From positions 1 through 35,836 of the forward strand of contig CAJXSF010000037.1 in the NCBI GenBank assembly GCA_913061515.1: a stretch of DNA of 35,836 nt, given 5' to 3'. Positions 8,007 to 16,594 of the stretch are shown piece after piece. Below the pieces are notes generated by a model that was not told the origin of the DNA, searched no databases, and saw nothing but the letters and a program-made list of their open reading frames with translations. Source of the DNA: an uncultured Gammaproteobacteria bacterium. Its GTDB lineage: Bacteria > Pseudomonadota > Gammaproteobacteria > Pseudomonadales > Pseudohongiellaceae. Each line of letters opens with the position of its first letter. The stretch's first letter is position 1. Made by a program: the position numbers and the translations under genes.

Positions 8007-8551
8007 GCCAATTAAAAGACATCCACCTACCGGAGCCCATAGGGTTCTGGCCACCCGCCCCTGGGTGGTGGTTGCTGTTCTTCTTGCTTTGTTTGGCCAT
8101 CTATTTTGCTGGCAAAGCCCTGTATGCCGCTTGGCGAAAGCGTCGTGCCTGCAGCTTTGCTCTGCGAGAACTCGACAAGAGCATGGCGTCATTTAAGGAC
8201 AACGCCAAAGGCGCAGACGCGGATGTTTTATCGGCACTTAAACTCAATTTCGTCAATGAACTCAATGGCGTACTGCGCCGTGTTGCATTGAAGAACTTTC
8301 CACAATACTCCATCGCCAAACTTAGCGGGGAGCAATGGATCCAATTTTTACGTGATCATGGCAATGCTTCATTACTTGACGAGGAGATCGCCAATACTTT
8401 GAGCCAAGGCCGATTCGCGAAACAATGGGATGTAGACGAGCAGAAGCTATACAGCATGGCGCATCAATGGATAAGCAGCCTCTATTTGGCTAGAATCGAT
8501 AACAGCTCAAAATCCACCGAAACATCGACACCGGTTACTGATAATGCTTGA
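7985..8551 (+). CDS. DUF4381 membrane protein
   Basis: 188-residue protein with one transmembrane segment at about 28-47 (rich in Trp, Leu and Phe after FWPPAPGWW), followed by Lys/Arg and a cytoplasmic helical domain ending in a Ser/Thr-rich tail. The N-terminal LKDIHLPEPIGFWPPAPGWW pattern is typical of DUF4381 proteins of MoxR/Bat operons. It overlaps DUF58 by 22 bases and the following vWA gene by 8, implying a stoichiometric membrane complex. Function is unknown. Confidence 0.88.
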   Translation: MDGTDPLSQLKDIHLPEPIGFWPPAPGWWLLFFLLCLAIYFAGKALYAAWRKRRACSFALRELDKSMASFKDNAKGADADVLSALKLNFVNELNGVLRRVALKNFPQYSIAKLSGEQWIQFLRDHGNASLLDEEIANTLSQGRFAKQWDVDEQKLYSMAHQWISSLYLARIDNSSKSTETSTPVTDNA

Positions 8552-9596
8552 GTTTACTTGGCCTTGGGCTTTTCTCGCCCTCCCCGTACCGCTATTGGTG
8601 TACCGCTTTCTTGCACGCGCGGCGCGCCAAGATGCAGCACTGTATGTGCCATTCTATCAGCGCTTATCGTCATTACAGGGTGACGCATCTCGCCCGGACG
8701 CTAGCCGAGTGCTGCGTTGGATTTGCTGCCTTCTTATTTGGTTGGCGATTGTGATCGCCGCAAGTCGCCCACAATGGGTGGGAGAAGCGATTCAACTACC
8801 CTCTTCCGGCCGCGACCTCATGTTAGCCGTCGACGTCTCTGGCAGTATGGAAGCGCGCGACATGGTCATTAACAATGTGCAGCTTTCGCGCTTTGAGGTC
8901 ATGAAAGTCGTGGTAAGTGATTTTGCTGAGCGCCGTGAAGGTGATCGTCTCGGTCTGATCTTATTTGCCGCCCATGCCTATATTCAAACACCGCTAACCT
9001 TCGACCGTAGCACCGTTGCCAAGCTCATTACTGAGCTCGAAATCGGCATGATCGAAGAGTCGGCCACCGCCATTGGCGACGCCATCGGGCTAGCGGTGAA
9101 ACATTTGCGTGAACGTCCAGAGAACAGCCGAGTCTTAGTGCTACTAACCGACGGGGTCAACAATGCCGGCGCAATCTCCCCTTCGCAAGCGGGCCAGCTT
9201 GCCGCTACCGAAAACATCAAGATTTATACGATTGGTATGGGAGCAGACTCATTAGTACAGCGCTCGTTCCAAGGCTCGCGCTCGATCAATCCCTCAGCCG
9301 AACTCGATGAACAGAACCTCACTGCAATCGCTCAAGCCACAGGTGGTCGCTACTTCCGTGCTCGCAACGTGGAAGACTTGGTCGACATCTACGCGGAACT
9401 GGACACTTTAGAGACTATTGAGCAAGACGAGCAGACCTTCCGACCAATCAATGTATTGTTCTATTGGCCTTTAGGCTTTGCTGTGCTCGTCAGTTTCCTT
9501 CTCGCCTTTTTATCCTTGCCTTGGTCGGTGCTATTCACTGCGCGTAGCAAAACCCAGTCACCAAATAATAGCAGTGTCTTGGAGGGGCAATCATGA
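8544..9596 (+). CDS. BatA-like vWA membrane protein
   Basis: 350 residues: transmembrane helices at about 3-23 and 56-74, a vWA domain from about 90 to 285, and a C-terminal helix near 308-330. The MIDAS is complete: VDVSGSM (96-102), a Thr in SATAIGDA, and LLTDGVNN. This matches BatA proteins, first described from Bacteroides aerotolerance operons. The domain faces the periplasm if the usual topology holds. It overlaps DUF4381 by 8 bases and the next gene as ATGA, so translation is chained along the operon. Confidence 0.93.
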   Translation: MLEFTWPWAFLALPVPLLVYRFLARAARQDAALYVPFYQRLSSLQGDASRPDASRVLRWICCLLIWLAIVIAASRPQWVGEAIQLPSSGRDLMLAVDVSGSMEARDMVINNVQLSRFEVMKVVVSDFAERREGDRLGLILFAAHAYIQTPLTFDRSTVAKLITELEIGMIEESATAIGDAIGLAVKHLRERPENSRVLVLLTDGVNNAGAISPSQAGQLAATENIKIYTIGMGADSLVQRSFQGSRSINPSAELDEQNLTAIAQATGGRYFRARNVEDLVDIYAELDTLETIEQDEQTFRPINVLFYWPLGFAVLVSFLLAFLSLPWSVLFTARSKTQSPNNSSVLEGQS

Positions 9597-11413
9597 ACGA
9601 AGCTGCCCTAGTCGAGACCATTACGACAAACTTCCATTTTCTCCGCCCTATGTGGCTTTTAGCACTTATCCCGTCGGTGATTTTGGTCTTTATTTTCTGG
9701 CGCATGAATGAAAACTCAAGCGCTTGGGACCGTGCCATCGATAAAGAATTACTGCCCTTTCTATTGGATGCGAGCAAAAGCGTTGCCGAGCGCACCCCTT
9801 TGATCTTACTGATGACGATTTGGACCTTATCGATCGTGGCGCTTGCCGGCCCGGTTTGGGAAAAGATTCCGCAGCCAGTCCAAGCCCGCCAAGATGCACT
9901 TGTCATCGTCTATGACCAGTCCCTGTCGATGTATGCCACCGATTATGAGCCTAATAGGCTTGTGGTCAGTAAACGCAAGGTTCTCGATATTCTCGATCGA
10001 CGCCTTGAAGGGCAAACCGCTTTAGTGGTGTATGCTGGCGATGCACATGCCGTAACGCCGTTGACAGAAGACTCCGTCACTATCAAATCGCTAGTACCCT
10101 CTATTACGCCCAATATGATGCCCTCTTTCGGCAGCAATACTGTCGAAGCAATCGAAACAGCCAAAGCCCTATTCGATGATGCTGGCTCCTTAAGCGGCAC
10201 AATCGTTCTGGTCACAGACGGTGTCGAGCGCAGAGATTTTAGCGCCATCGCCAATTTACTCGAAGGCTCAGGTTTCCGCCTCGCGATTTTGGGGGTTGGT
10301 ACTGCACAAGGCGCCCCGATTCCGGCTGCCGGTGGTGACTTCCTCCGGCAAAACAATGGTCAAGTCGTCACGCCCGTGCTCAATAGTGCGGCCTTGGCCG
10401 ATCTTGCCGACATGGTCAATGGCCGTTACAGCGACATGCAGATCTCTTCTGCCGATCTCGATTATCTGCTCGCCGAGGGTGCTTTCCTCAATGAAGATGA
10501 GCTAAGCGATGTCGATGAAAACTTCGATATTTGGTACGAAATGGGGCCATGGCTATTACTGCTAGTTCTGCCTCTAGGCGCGATGATCTTCCGCCGTGGC
10601 TGGATTCTTAGTCTTAGCCTCGGCATTGGCTTGATTAGTAGTTTGACGCCCACAACGCCTGTACAGGCCGCCGAATGGGAGGATCTTTGGAAAACGAAAA
10701 ACCAGCAAGGTGCCGAGGCCTTCGAAAATGAAGATCCTATCGCCGCAGCCGGTCTGTTTAGAGACCCTAACTGGCGAGGCGCTGCCGCCTACCGTGCGGG
10801 GGACTTTGCTGGCGCCATTCAAGCCTTTGGCAATCCAGAGGAAGACGATGCTGATGGCTACTATAATCTTGGCAATGCCTTGGCAATGTCACAGAATTAT
10901 GAGCAGGCGCTAGTTGCCTATAATGTTGCCATTGCTCTGCAACCAGATCACGAAGATGCAATCTTTAACCGCGACATTATTCAAGAGCTATTAGAGCAAG
11001 AGCAGCAAGAACAAGAAGAGCAAGAAGCTGAAGAGAACTCCGAATCCGAGCAAGGTGAAGAGCAGGAAGAAGAGGAACAAGAACAGCAACCGAACGAAGA
11101 AGAGCAGCAAGAGCAAGAAGAACAGGAAGAAGAAAAAGACGAAGAAGGTGAAGCAGAAGAAGAGCCGGATGAGTCTGAAGGTGAAGACGGTGCGAACGAG
11201 CAAGAAGAAGAGGAAAGCCAGAATGAAAAGCCTGGCGAAAACCCAAGCATGAGCAATTCAGATGTTGAAAGCCAAGAATCTTTAGAACAGTGGTTACGAC
11301 GTATTGACGATGATCCAGGTGAATTGCTACAACGCAAATTCCAGTTTGAATACCGACGTCGACAATTAGAAAATCGAAATAACCCTCAGCCTACGGAAAC
11401 GCAAATATGGTAA
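9593..11413 (+). CDS. BatB/BatC-like vWA-TPR protein with a Glu/Gln-rich stretch
   Basis: 606 residues joining what are separate BatB and BatC proteins in Bacteroides. Order: two transmembrane helices (about 19-36 and 69-86), vWA domain with MIDAS YDQSLSM (107-113) and VTDGVERR, hydrophobic segments at 318-352, a TPR unit (422-456: YYNLGNALAMSQNYEQALVA), then about 80 residues nearly all Glu and Gln (466-546) and the conserved BatC tail LEQWLRRIDDDPGELLQRK. The tail is typical of the family and argues against frameshift in the low-complexity part. The end overlaps BatD by 7 bases. Confidence 0.92.
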   Translation: MNEAALVETITTNFHFLRPMWLLALIPSVILVFIFWRMNENSSAWDRAIDKELLPFLLDASKSVAERTPLILLMTIWTLSIVALAGPVWEKIPQPVQARQDALVIVYDQSLSMYATDYEPNRLVVSKRKVLDILDRRLEGQTALVVYAGDAHAVTPLTEDSVTIKSLVPSITPNMMPSFGSNTVEAIETAKALFDDAGSLSGTIVLVTDGVERRDFSAIANLLEGSGFRLAILGVGTAQGAPIPAAGGDFLRQNNGQVVTPVLNSAALADLADMVNGRYSDMQISSADLDYLLAEGAFLNEDELSDVDENFDIWYEMGPWLLLLVLPLGAMIFRRGWILSLSLGIGLISSLTPTTPVQAAEWEDLWKTKNQQGAEAFENEDPIAAAGLFRDPNWRGAAAYRAGDFAGAIQAFGNPEEDDADGYYNLGNALAMSQNYEQALVAYNVAIALQPDHEDAIFNRDIIQELLEQEQQEQEEQEAEENSESEQGEEQEEEEQEQQPNEEEQQEQEEQEEEKDEEGEAEEEPDESEGEDGANEQEEEESQNEKPGENPSMSNSDVESQESLEQWLRRIDDDPGELLQRKFQFEYRRRQLENRNNPQPTETQIW

Positions 11414-13182
11414 ATCTGTTGGCATGTCTTATGACGATAGCCCTAACACTATTTTCGTCATTCAGTTACGCGCAACCTGTACGCGCCAGCTTGGATCGTA
11501 CAGAGATCGTCCGCGGTGAAACCGTTACACTGACTATCCGTGTCGATGGCCAGCAAGGCGGCGTGCAAATGGATCTGTCTCCTCTTGAGGCCAATTTCCA
11601 AGTGGTTGCGACGCGTACCTCTAGCCAGATGCGCAGTATCAATAACGCTATGGAACAGTGGATTGACTATAACCTCACGCTATTCCCGCTTCACGAAGGC
11701 GATATAACAGTGCCTTCTTTGCTTGTCGATGGAACTTATACGCAAGAGATGAGCATTCACGTAGATCCAAAAACAGACACCACAATCGCTGGCCAAGAAT
11801 TATTTATGGAAGCGGTTATCGATAAAGACAGTATTTTTGTACAAGAACAGTTGCTGTTTAGCATCCGCCTTTACTACACAATTAGCGGTATTCGTAACCC
11901 TAATTTTACTGAACTCGATATGCCCGACACAGTGATTCAAATGATTGGCACGCCCAATCAATATGAAAAACTTGTCGACGGTGTGCGCTATGGCGTTTAT
12001 GAAAAGCAGTACGCCCTCTTTCCGCAACGCAGCGGCACTTTAGAGATTCCCGATATCATGTTCCGTGGCGAAGTCACAGATGGGTCTAGCCGCTATGTGT
12101 TCCGGAACCTGAACACGCGCACGATTACTTCCTACGCAGAGGGCCACACGATTGAAGTACGTGAGAAACCTGCCAATTATCCAGAGGATGCGATCTGGCT
12201 TCCTGCAAGTGATATCACCATCCGTGAACAGTGGGATAATGATTTCACCAATGTTCGTATTGGCGATGCTATTACCCGCAGAATAGAGATTGAAGCATTT
12301 GGTTTAGATGGTGCCGCCTTGCCTCCGCTTGAAACGCCCACTGTTGCCTCGGTCAATATGTACCCAGAACCACCGGAGATTAGCCGCACCTATGTGAACG
12401 GCAATATTGTAGGCGAGCGCATTCAACAGAACTCTCTGGTCATGACAGAAGCAGGCACTGTGCGCATCCCCGGGGTTTCATTGCCTTGGTTTGATATCGA
12501 CACTGAAGAGGTCAAGTACGCGACACTAGACGATACCGCTATCCAAGTAGGCCCAGTGCGCACCACAGGTCAAAACGACACGATGCAATTGACGACTACG
12601 AACGACGGCAGCATTGTGGATAGCAACACAAGTGAGTCCTTCAATGGTTCAATGTCCGAGGCCTTACAAAGAACCCCGTCAACACCACTTTGGGTATTAG
12701 TGCTTGCAGCGGCATTAACTGCATTGCTATTGGCCTACACAGTTACGACCGTCAAGCGTCGCCAAGCTCGCACTGCGCAACAAAAGGCCGAGCCTAAAGT
12801 CAGTGCGCCAATGTATCGCCAGAGCATCGCACCTGAGTCCGAGAATATTGCCTACAAAGAACTTGTGGCCGCTTGTGAGAAAAATCACCTACCGGCTTTG
12901 CGTTTAGCCTTAATCGCGTGGGGACGTCAGTATTTCGCAGATACCGATTTGCACAATCTAGATGATCTGGCCCAGCGCACTAGCAATCCAGAAATCAAAT
13001 CGATCTGTCTCAAGCTTCAACAAGCGCTATATGGTCAGAATGATCAAGACGCAGCCTCTTTAAAGACAGACATAAAGCGGCTACTGACGCTTATTATCAG
13101 CCTGCGCACAGAGCAATTAAGCAATCGCAAACAACAGGCGAAAGACCAAGACTTCACTCTGCCGCCTTTGTATAAAAGCTAG
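11407..13182 (+). CDS. batD: BatD family protein
   Basis: 591-residue envelope protein. Residues 1-22 form a signal peptide ending near SYA-QP; the mature part begins VRASLDRTEIVRGETVTLTI, the usual BatD start, with repeated beta-rich, Ig-like modules. One transmembrane helix lies near 428-451 (LWVLVLAAALTALLLAYTV) followed by KRRQ and a cytoplasmic helical tail. BatD probably displays the large domain in the periplasm next to the vWA proteins. It overlaps the preceding gene by 7 bases and ends 3 bases before yciH. Confidence 0.92.
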   Translation: MVNLLACLMTIALTLFSSFSYAQPVRASLDRTEIVRGETVTLTIRVDGQQGGVQMDLSPLEANFQVVATRTSSQMRSINNAMEQWIDYNLTLFPLHEGDITVPSLLVDGTYTQEMSIHVDPKTDTTIAGQELFMEAVIDKDSIFVQEQLLFSIRLYYTISGIRNPNFTELDMPDTVIQMIGTPNQYEKLVDGVRYGVYEKQYALFPQRSGTLEIPDIMFRGEVTDGSSRYVFRNLNTRTITSYAEGHTIEVREKPANYPEDAIWLPASDITIREQWDNDFTNVRIGDAITRRIEIEAFGLDGAALPPLETPTVASVNMYPEPPEISRTYVNGNIVGERIQQNSLVMTEAGTVRIPGVSLPWFDIDTEEVKYATLDDTAIQVGPVRTTGQNDTMQLTTTNDGSIVDSNTSESFNGSMSEALQRTPSTPLWVLVLAAALTALLLAYTVTTVKRRQARTAQQKAEPKVSAPMYRQSIAPESENIAYKELVAACEKNHLPALRLALIAWGRQYFADTDLHNLDDLAQRTSNPEIKSICLKLQQALYGQNDQDAASLKTDIKRLLTLIISLRTEQLSNRKQQAKDQDFTLPPLYKS

Positions 13183-13185
13183 TTT

Positions 13186-13542
13186 ATGGGACGCAATTCT
13201 TCACTCGTTTACTCTACCGACACCGGTAGAGTATGCCCTGACTGCCAACACCCCGTTGCGCAGTGCCAATGCAAAAAATCCACCAAGGTACACGGTTCTA
13301 GCGATGGCGTTGTGCGCCTGCGCCGAGAAACCAAAGGGCGAAAAGGCAAAGGGGTCACGCTAATTGATGGCATCGCGATGAATGATAGTGCCCTCACCAC
13401 TTTTGCCAAAACGTTGAAGAACAAATGCGGCAGCGGTGGCACGGTGAAAGATGGCGTGATCGAAATACAAGGTGACCACCGAAAGTTTCTCCAGGAATTT
13501 TTACAAGACGCAGGTTACAAAGTTAAGATAGCCGGCGGCTAA
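13186..13542 (+). CDS. yciH: SUI1/eIF1-type translation factor YciH
   Basis: 118-residue homologue of eukaryotic eIF1, which monitors start-site selection; the bacterial role is minor and not fully settled. Visible are the N-terminal LVYSTDTGR, a Cys cluster CPDCQHPVAQCQC (Cys17, 20, 27, 29) likely to bind zinc and absent from E. coli YciH, then the SUI1 core VRLRRETKGRKGKGVTLIDG, LKNKCGSGGTVKDGVIEIQG and the end GYKVKIAGG. It follows BatD by 3 bases and is probably co-transcribed with the Bat operon although functionally unrelated. The opposing tgpA gene ends 2 bases after its stop codon. Confidence 0.95.
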   Translation: MGRNSSLVYSTDTGRVCPDCQHPVAQCQCKKSTKVHGSSDGVVRLRRETKGRKGKGVTLIDGIAMNDSALTTFAKTLKNKCGSGGTVKDGVIEIQGDHRKFLQEFLQDAGYKVKIAGG

Positions 13543-13560
13543 TCTTAAAACTGCCCCGGC
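13531..13560. terminator. hairpin spanning the yciH/tgpA convergent stops
   Basis: GCCGG-C-GGC (13531-13539) pairs with GCC-CCGGC (13553-13560) as 8 base pairs with one bulged C. The 13-base loop contains both stop codons, TAA for yciH and TTA (TAA on the minus strand) for tgpA. It may act on both transcripts, but U-runs are weak, so terminator function is inferred only. Confidence 0.4.
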
Positions 13561-15614
13561 CATACTCTCAGAAACACGCGCTTGATTGGCGTATTAAGTG
13601 CCAGCCGCAAAATACGAATCGACTGACGCAAACGAGCAAACAACATTGCGTCTTTCTGCCCCTCTTCTGGTATAGCCCCGTAATTCAACTGCACATAGAT
13701 TGCCGTGATCTCGGCCATCGCTGCCGCTAATTCCGGTTTCTGCTTCGCGACTCTAGCACTAAAATCGATTGGCCCTTCACCACGTTTGCGCCCGACTCCC
13801 TGCGCAGCAAGGTCTTGCATTAATCGAAGATAATACTTGGTCGCTTCGTCAAACTGTTTTTGTTTTCTACCCCGCAACAGGAAGAACGCCGCAATAATAA
13901 AGAAGGTGGAAATAGCGACTCCTAATGCGAGGAACAGACGTTCACGCGCTTTTTCGCCAAACAGCGTTTCAAGAAATTGCAGCTGCACGTCTTCGTCATA
14001 ACTGACGACCCAACGATTCCAAGCATAGTCCATTGCATCGAGCCGCAAGCGCAATGAATTTAACCACTGCGTATTGCGAAAGCGCATCATCGAGAAACGC
14101 GAATCTTCTAAAAACCCTGGCTGATTGCCTAAGACCGATTGTGCCCCTTCACTGATTCGTTCTGGCGCGACGGCACCAGTAGGGTCGAAACGCACCCAGC
14201 CCTCACCCTCTAACCAAACTTCTGCCCAAGCATGGGCGTTGTATTGATACACCATCGTGTAGCCTTCGAAAGGATTGATCTCGCCCCCTTGATAGCCCAC
14301 TACCACGCGCGCGGGAATACCGGCAGCGCGCATCAAGTACACGAAACTGCTAGCATAATGTTCGCAAAACCCTTGTCGCGAAGAGAACAAAAATTCGTCG
14401 ATGGATGCCTCACCTAAAGCGGGGGGAGTCAAGGTATAGAAAAAAGGCTCCTCTCTAAACAAGCGCAATACTCGTAAGGCATAGTCACGATCACCTGGCG
14501 CTTCTTGTCGCAACGAAGCGGCCAACGCTTTGCTACGCGGATTTAATTCTTCCTCAGGCAATTGCAATGCTCGCGCTTTAAGCGCGCTGGCAAGTTCAAG
14601 ATCAATATCGTAATTAAGATAGGACTGTACTTGATAGCGCAGACGCTGCGTTACCGGCTTTTCTTTATGCAGGGTGTAATTGCGATCTTGAATCACATCA
14701 CTGACATCGAGCTGCGCTAGTGGCAAAGCATAAATCCATGTTTGCTGAGTGGGCTCAAGAATGATGTCGTAAGATACTGGTGTGCCGTTGCGCACACCTT
14801 GGGAAGTGCGCTGAAATCGTTCCATCATCGAGTAAGATTGAAACGCACTTGCCGAACGCCGCCAAGCGCGGCCATCAAAATAATCTAAGACCAAACCACG
14901 CCAATACAACTCTTCATGAATAGGCGTCGCGTCTTCAAAACTAACACGGAACGCCAGCTCGGCAGACTTGCTCAAATTGCTAATATTGCCAGGCGACATC
15001 TCATCGGTGACCCCGGTTTTGTTCGATGACACCGGAACAGGCATTGTCCAAAGTGGAGCCACTCGCGGCACTAACAGAAAAAGCACGATAGTCAGAGGAA
15101 TGCTTTGCGCCACTAACCGAATCGCTAAACGGCCATTACTTGTGAAAGAGCTATACGAGTTTTCACGTTGCAATGAAACCAAAGCGCCAGTAATCACAGT
15201 AAAGGTGATCAAAGCATGAAGAGAGGCCAAAATGGTTTGAGAATAAATAAAACCCACCATAGTTAAGACATAAGACAGCGCAACAACAATGAGCATGTCC
15301 CGTCTTTGTCGCATCTCCAGAAGCTTGAACACTGTGCCCATAATCAATAGACAGACGGCTGCGTCTAAGCCGGCACCCAGAGAGCGATATTGCGCAATGG
15401 TCAAAGGAATACTTAGAAACACAATCAGCATTTTCAATGGCTTGTTTGGAAACGCCGCCCGACCCGCGAATATCAAAATGCGCCAAACTACGCAGGCTAC
15501 AATGAGCAGACTAATCCAAATTGGTAGACGCAGTAGATGCGGGCTGATCACCAAGAATAGCGCCGTGAGTAGCCACCAAAGTGTGAGGCGTGGAATCTGT
15601 GTTTGCACTTCCAT
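13545..15614 (-). CDS. tgpA: TgpA-type membrane transglutaminase (DUF3488 + transglutaminase-like + DUF4129)
   Basis: 689 residues from the ATG at 15614, which shares one base with the stop of the upstream DUF58 gene (TAATG); a longer frame from 15665 is less likely. N-terminal about 190 residues hold several membrane helices (DUF3488). The periplasmic transglutaminase-like core has the triad: QGFCEHYASSFVYLMRAAG with Cys416, NAHAWAEVWLEGEGWVRFDP with His461 and Asp477. A last helix (about 563-585) precedes a DUF4129-like cytoplasmic tail. P. aeruginosa TgpA is an essential-type inner membrane transglutaminase; substrate unknown. The order moxR-DUF58-tgpA is conserved in the family. Confidence 0.93.
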   Translation of the reverse strand: MEVQTQIPRLTLWWLLTALFLVISPHLLRLPIWISLLIVACVVWRILIFAGRAAFPNKPLKMLIVFLSIPLTIAQYRSLGAGLDAAVCLLIMGTVFKLLEMRQRRDMLIVVALSYVLTMVGFIYSQTILASLHALITFTVITGALVSLQRENSYSSFTSNGRLAIRLVAQSIPLTIVLFLLVPRVAPLWTMPVPVSSNKTGVTDEMSPGNISNLSKSAELAFRVSFEDATPIHEELYWRGLVLDYFDGRAWRRSASAFQSYSMMERFQRTSQGVRNGTPVSYDIILEPTQQTWIYALPLAQLDVSDVIQDRNYTLHKEKPVTQRLRYQVQSYLNYDIDLELASALKARALQLPEEELNPRSKALAASLRQEAPGDRDYALRVLRLFREEPFFYTLTPPALGEASIDEFLFSSRQGFCEHYASSFVYLMRAAGIPARVVVGYQGGEINPFEGYTMVYQYNAHAWAEVWLEGEGWVRFDPTGAVAPERISEGAQSVLGNQPGFLEDSRFSMMRFRNTQWLNSLRLRLDAMDYAWNRWVVSYDEDVQLQFLETLFGEKARERLFLALGVAISTFFIIAAFFLLRGRKQKQFDEATKYYLRLMQDLAAQGVGRKRGEGPIDFSARVAKQKPELAAAMAEITAIYVQLNYGAIPEEGQKDAMLFARLRQSIRILRLALNTPIKRVFLRVWPGQF

Positions 15615-16588
15615 TAGTGTGCCCCCGTGTTCCAAAGGGCTAAGGCACGTAACACCTTCTTGCAATGAGCATCTCCCCTACCTAGAGAGATCTCCACGCC
15701 AGGCAAACGCAGGCCGAAGTCAATATCGCGATGGGCAAGGTTCAAGACCCAGTAACAAAGTCGCGATAAGCGCTCCTCGGCATCAAGCCCAGGAAATTGC
15801 TCCCAGTCCAGCACAAGGTGCTCGTCTTGCGCATCCACAAATTGCTTAACCTTCAAGCCCTGCCCGCGCGCTAGATTTTTCCAAGCAATCTGTTTAGGGG
15901 AATCTCCGGCACTGTAATTACGTAAGCCGTGAAAATCTTCCACACCCACTTGCAGGCTATTGGAATCCCCTGAGCTTGTACCGCCACTTGCAACAGGCAG
16001 TGGGCCCTCTAGAGGCTTTGGATAGACCACGACGCTCATGTCGAGATCGACATGAGACCATGCACGCCAAAGCCCTAGTGGGAACCTTGTTTGCACAGTC
16101 ACCCTGGGTGCCCGCAACAAACCGCGACGTGCAGTGGGGAGAAAGACTTTTACCCGCTCCTGTTCGTTGTCCAAGACATTGGCATAACTCCAATTAGCCT
16201 TGGGAAAACGCAGCTCCAACATCTCATGCACTTGCAAATCATTGCGATATAGGACGAACACAAAGCCCGCCTCCTCTCCTGCAAATACCGGCTCGGCGCC
16301 TGCCCCACGAATGCGCAGATGTTGAAGATTACGAAAGGTATGCAAGATGCAGAGAATGAAGAGGCTCGTCATCAGAAACGCCAAGCCAAAGGCAAGGCTC
16401 AACACGTAGTTGATAGCCGTCACGAAGATCAAGGCTGTGGCGCAGAGATATAAAAAGCCTGGGGCCGTTGGTAGGATGAAAATATTCTTGCGATGTAGCT
16501 GGACTTCGCTTACCGCGGGCAATCTACGGTCGAGCCAACGAGTGACTCTATTTGTAAACCAAGGTTTAACCGCAGCAATTACATTCAT
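15614..16588 (-). CDS. DUF58 membrane protein lacking a MIDAS (TgpA partner)
   Basis: 324 residues. Two transmembrane helices at about 42-60 and 63-84, a beta-rich middle, then the DUF58 core VEDFHGLRNYSAGDSPKQIA (216-235) and WKNLARGQGLKVKQF. Where the other DUF58 copy (7029-8006) has the DxSxS metal site, this one reads LVLDWEQFPG (258-267), so metal binding is unlikely. It lies between a MoxR gene (6 bases upstream) and tgpA (stop and start overlap), and so is probably the scaffold of a MoxR-DUF58-TgpA unit. Confidence 0.9.
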   Translation of the reverse strand: MNVIAAVKPWFTNRVTRWLDRRLPAVSEVQLHRKNIFILPTAPGFLYLCATALIFVTAINYVLSLAFGLAFLMTSLFILCILHTFRNLQHLRIRGAGAEPVFAGEEAGFVFVLYRNDLQVHEMLELRFPKANWSYANVLDNEQERVKVFLPTARRGLLRAPRVTVQTRFPLGLWRAWSHVDLDMSVVVYPKPLEGPLPVASGGTSSGDSNSLQVGVEDFHGLRNYSAGDSPKQIAWKNLARGQGLKVKQFVDAQDEHLVLDWEQFPGLDAEERLSRLCYWVLNLAHRDIDFGLRLPGVEISLGRGDAHCKKVLRALALWNTGAH

Positions 16589-16594
16589 GTTTTT

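Noticed and set aside
10977..11337. Open frames antisense to the vWA-TPR gene
   Set aside because: By-products of the Glu/Gln repeat; they encode only Ser/Cys, Phe or Leu runs.
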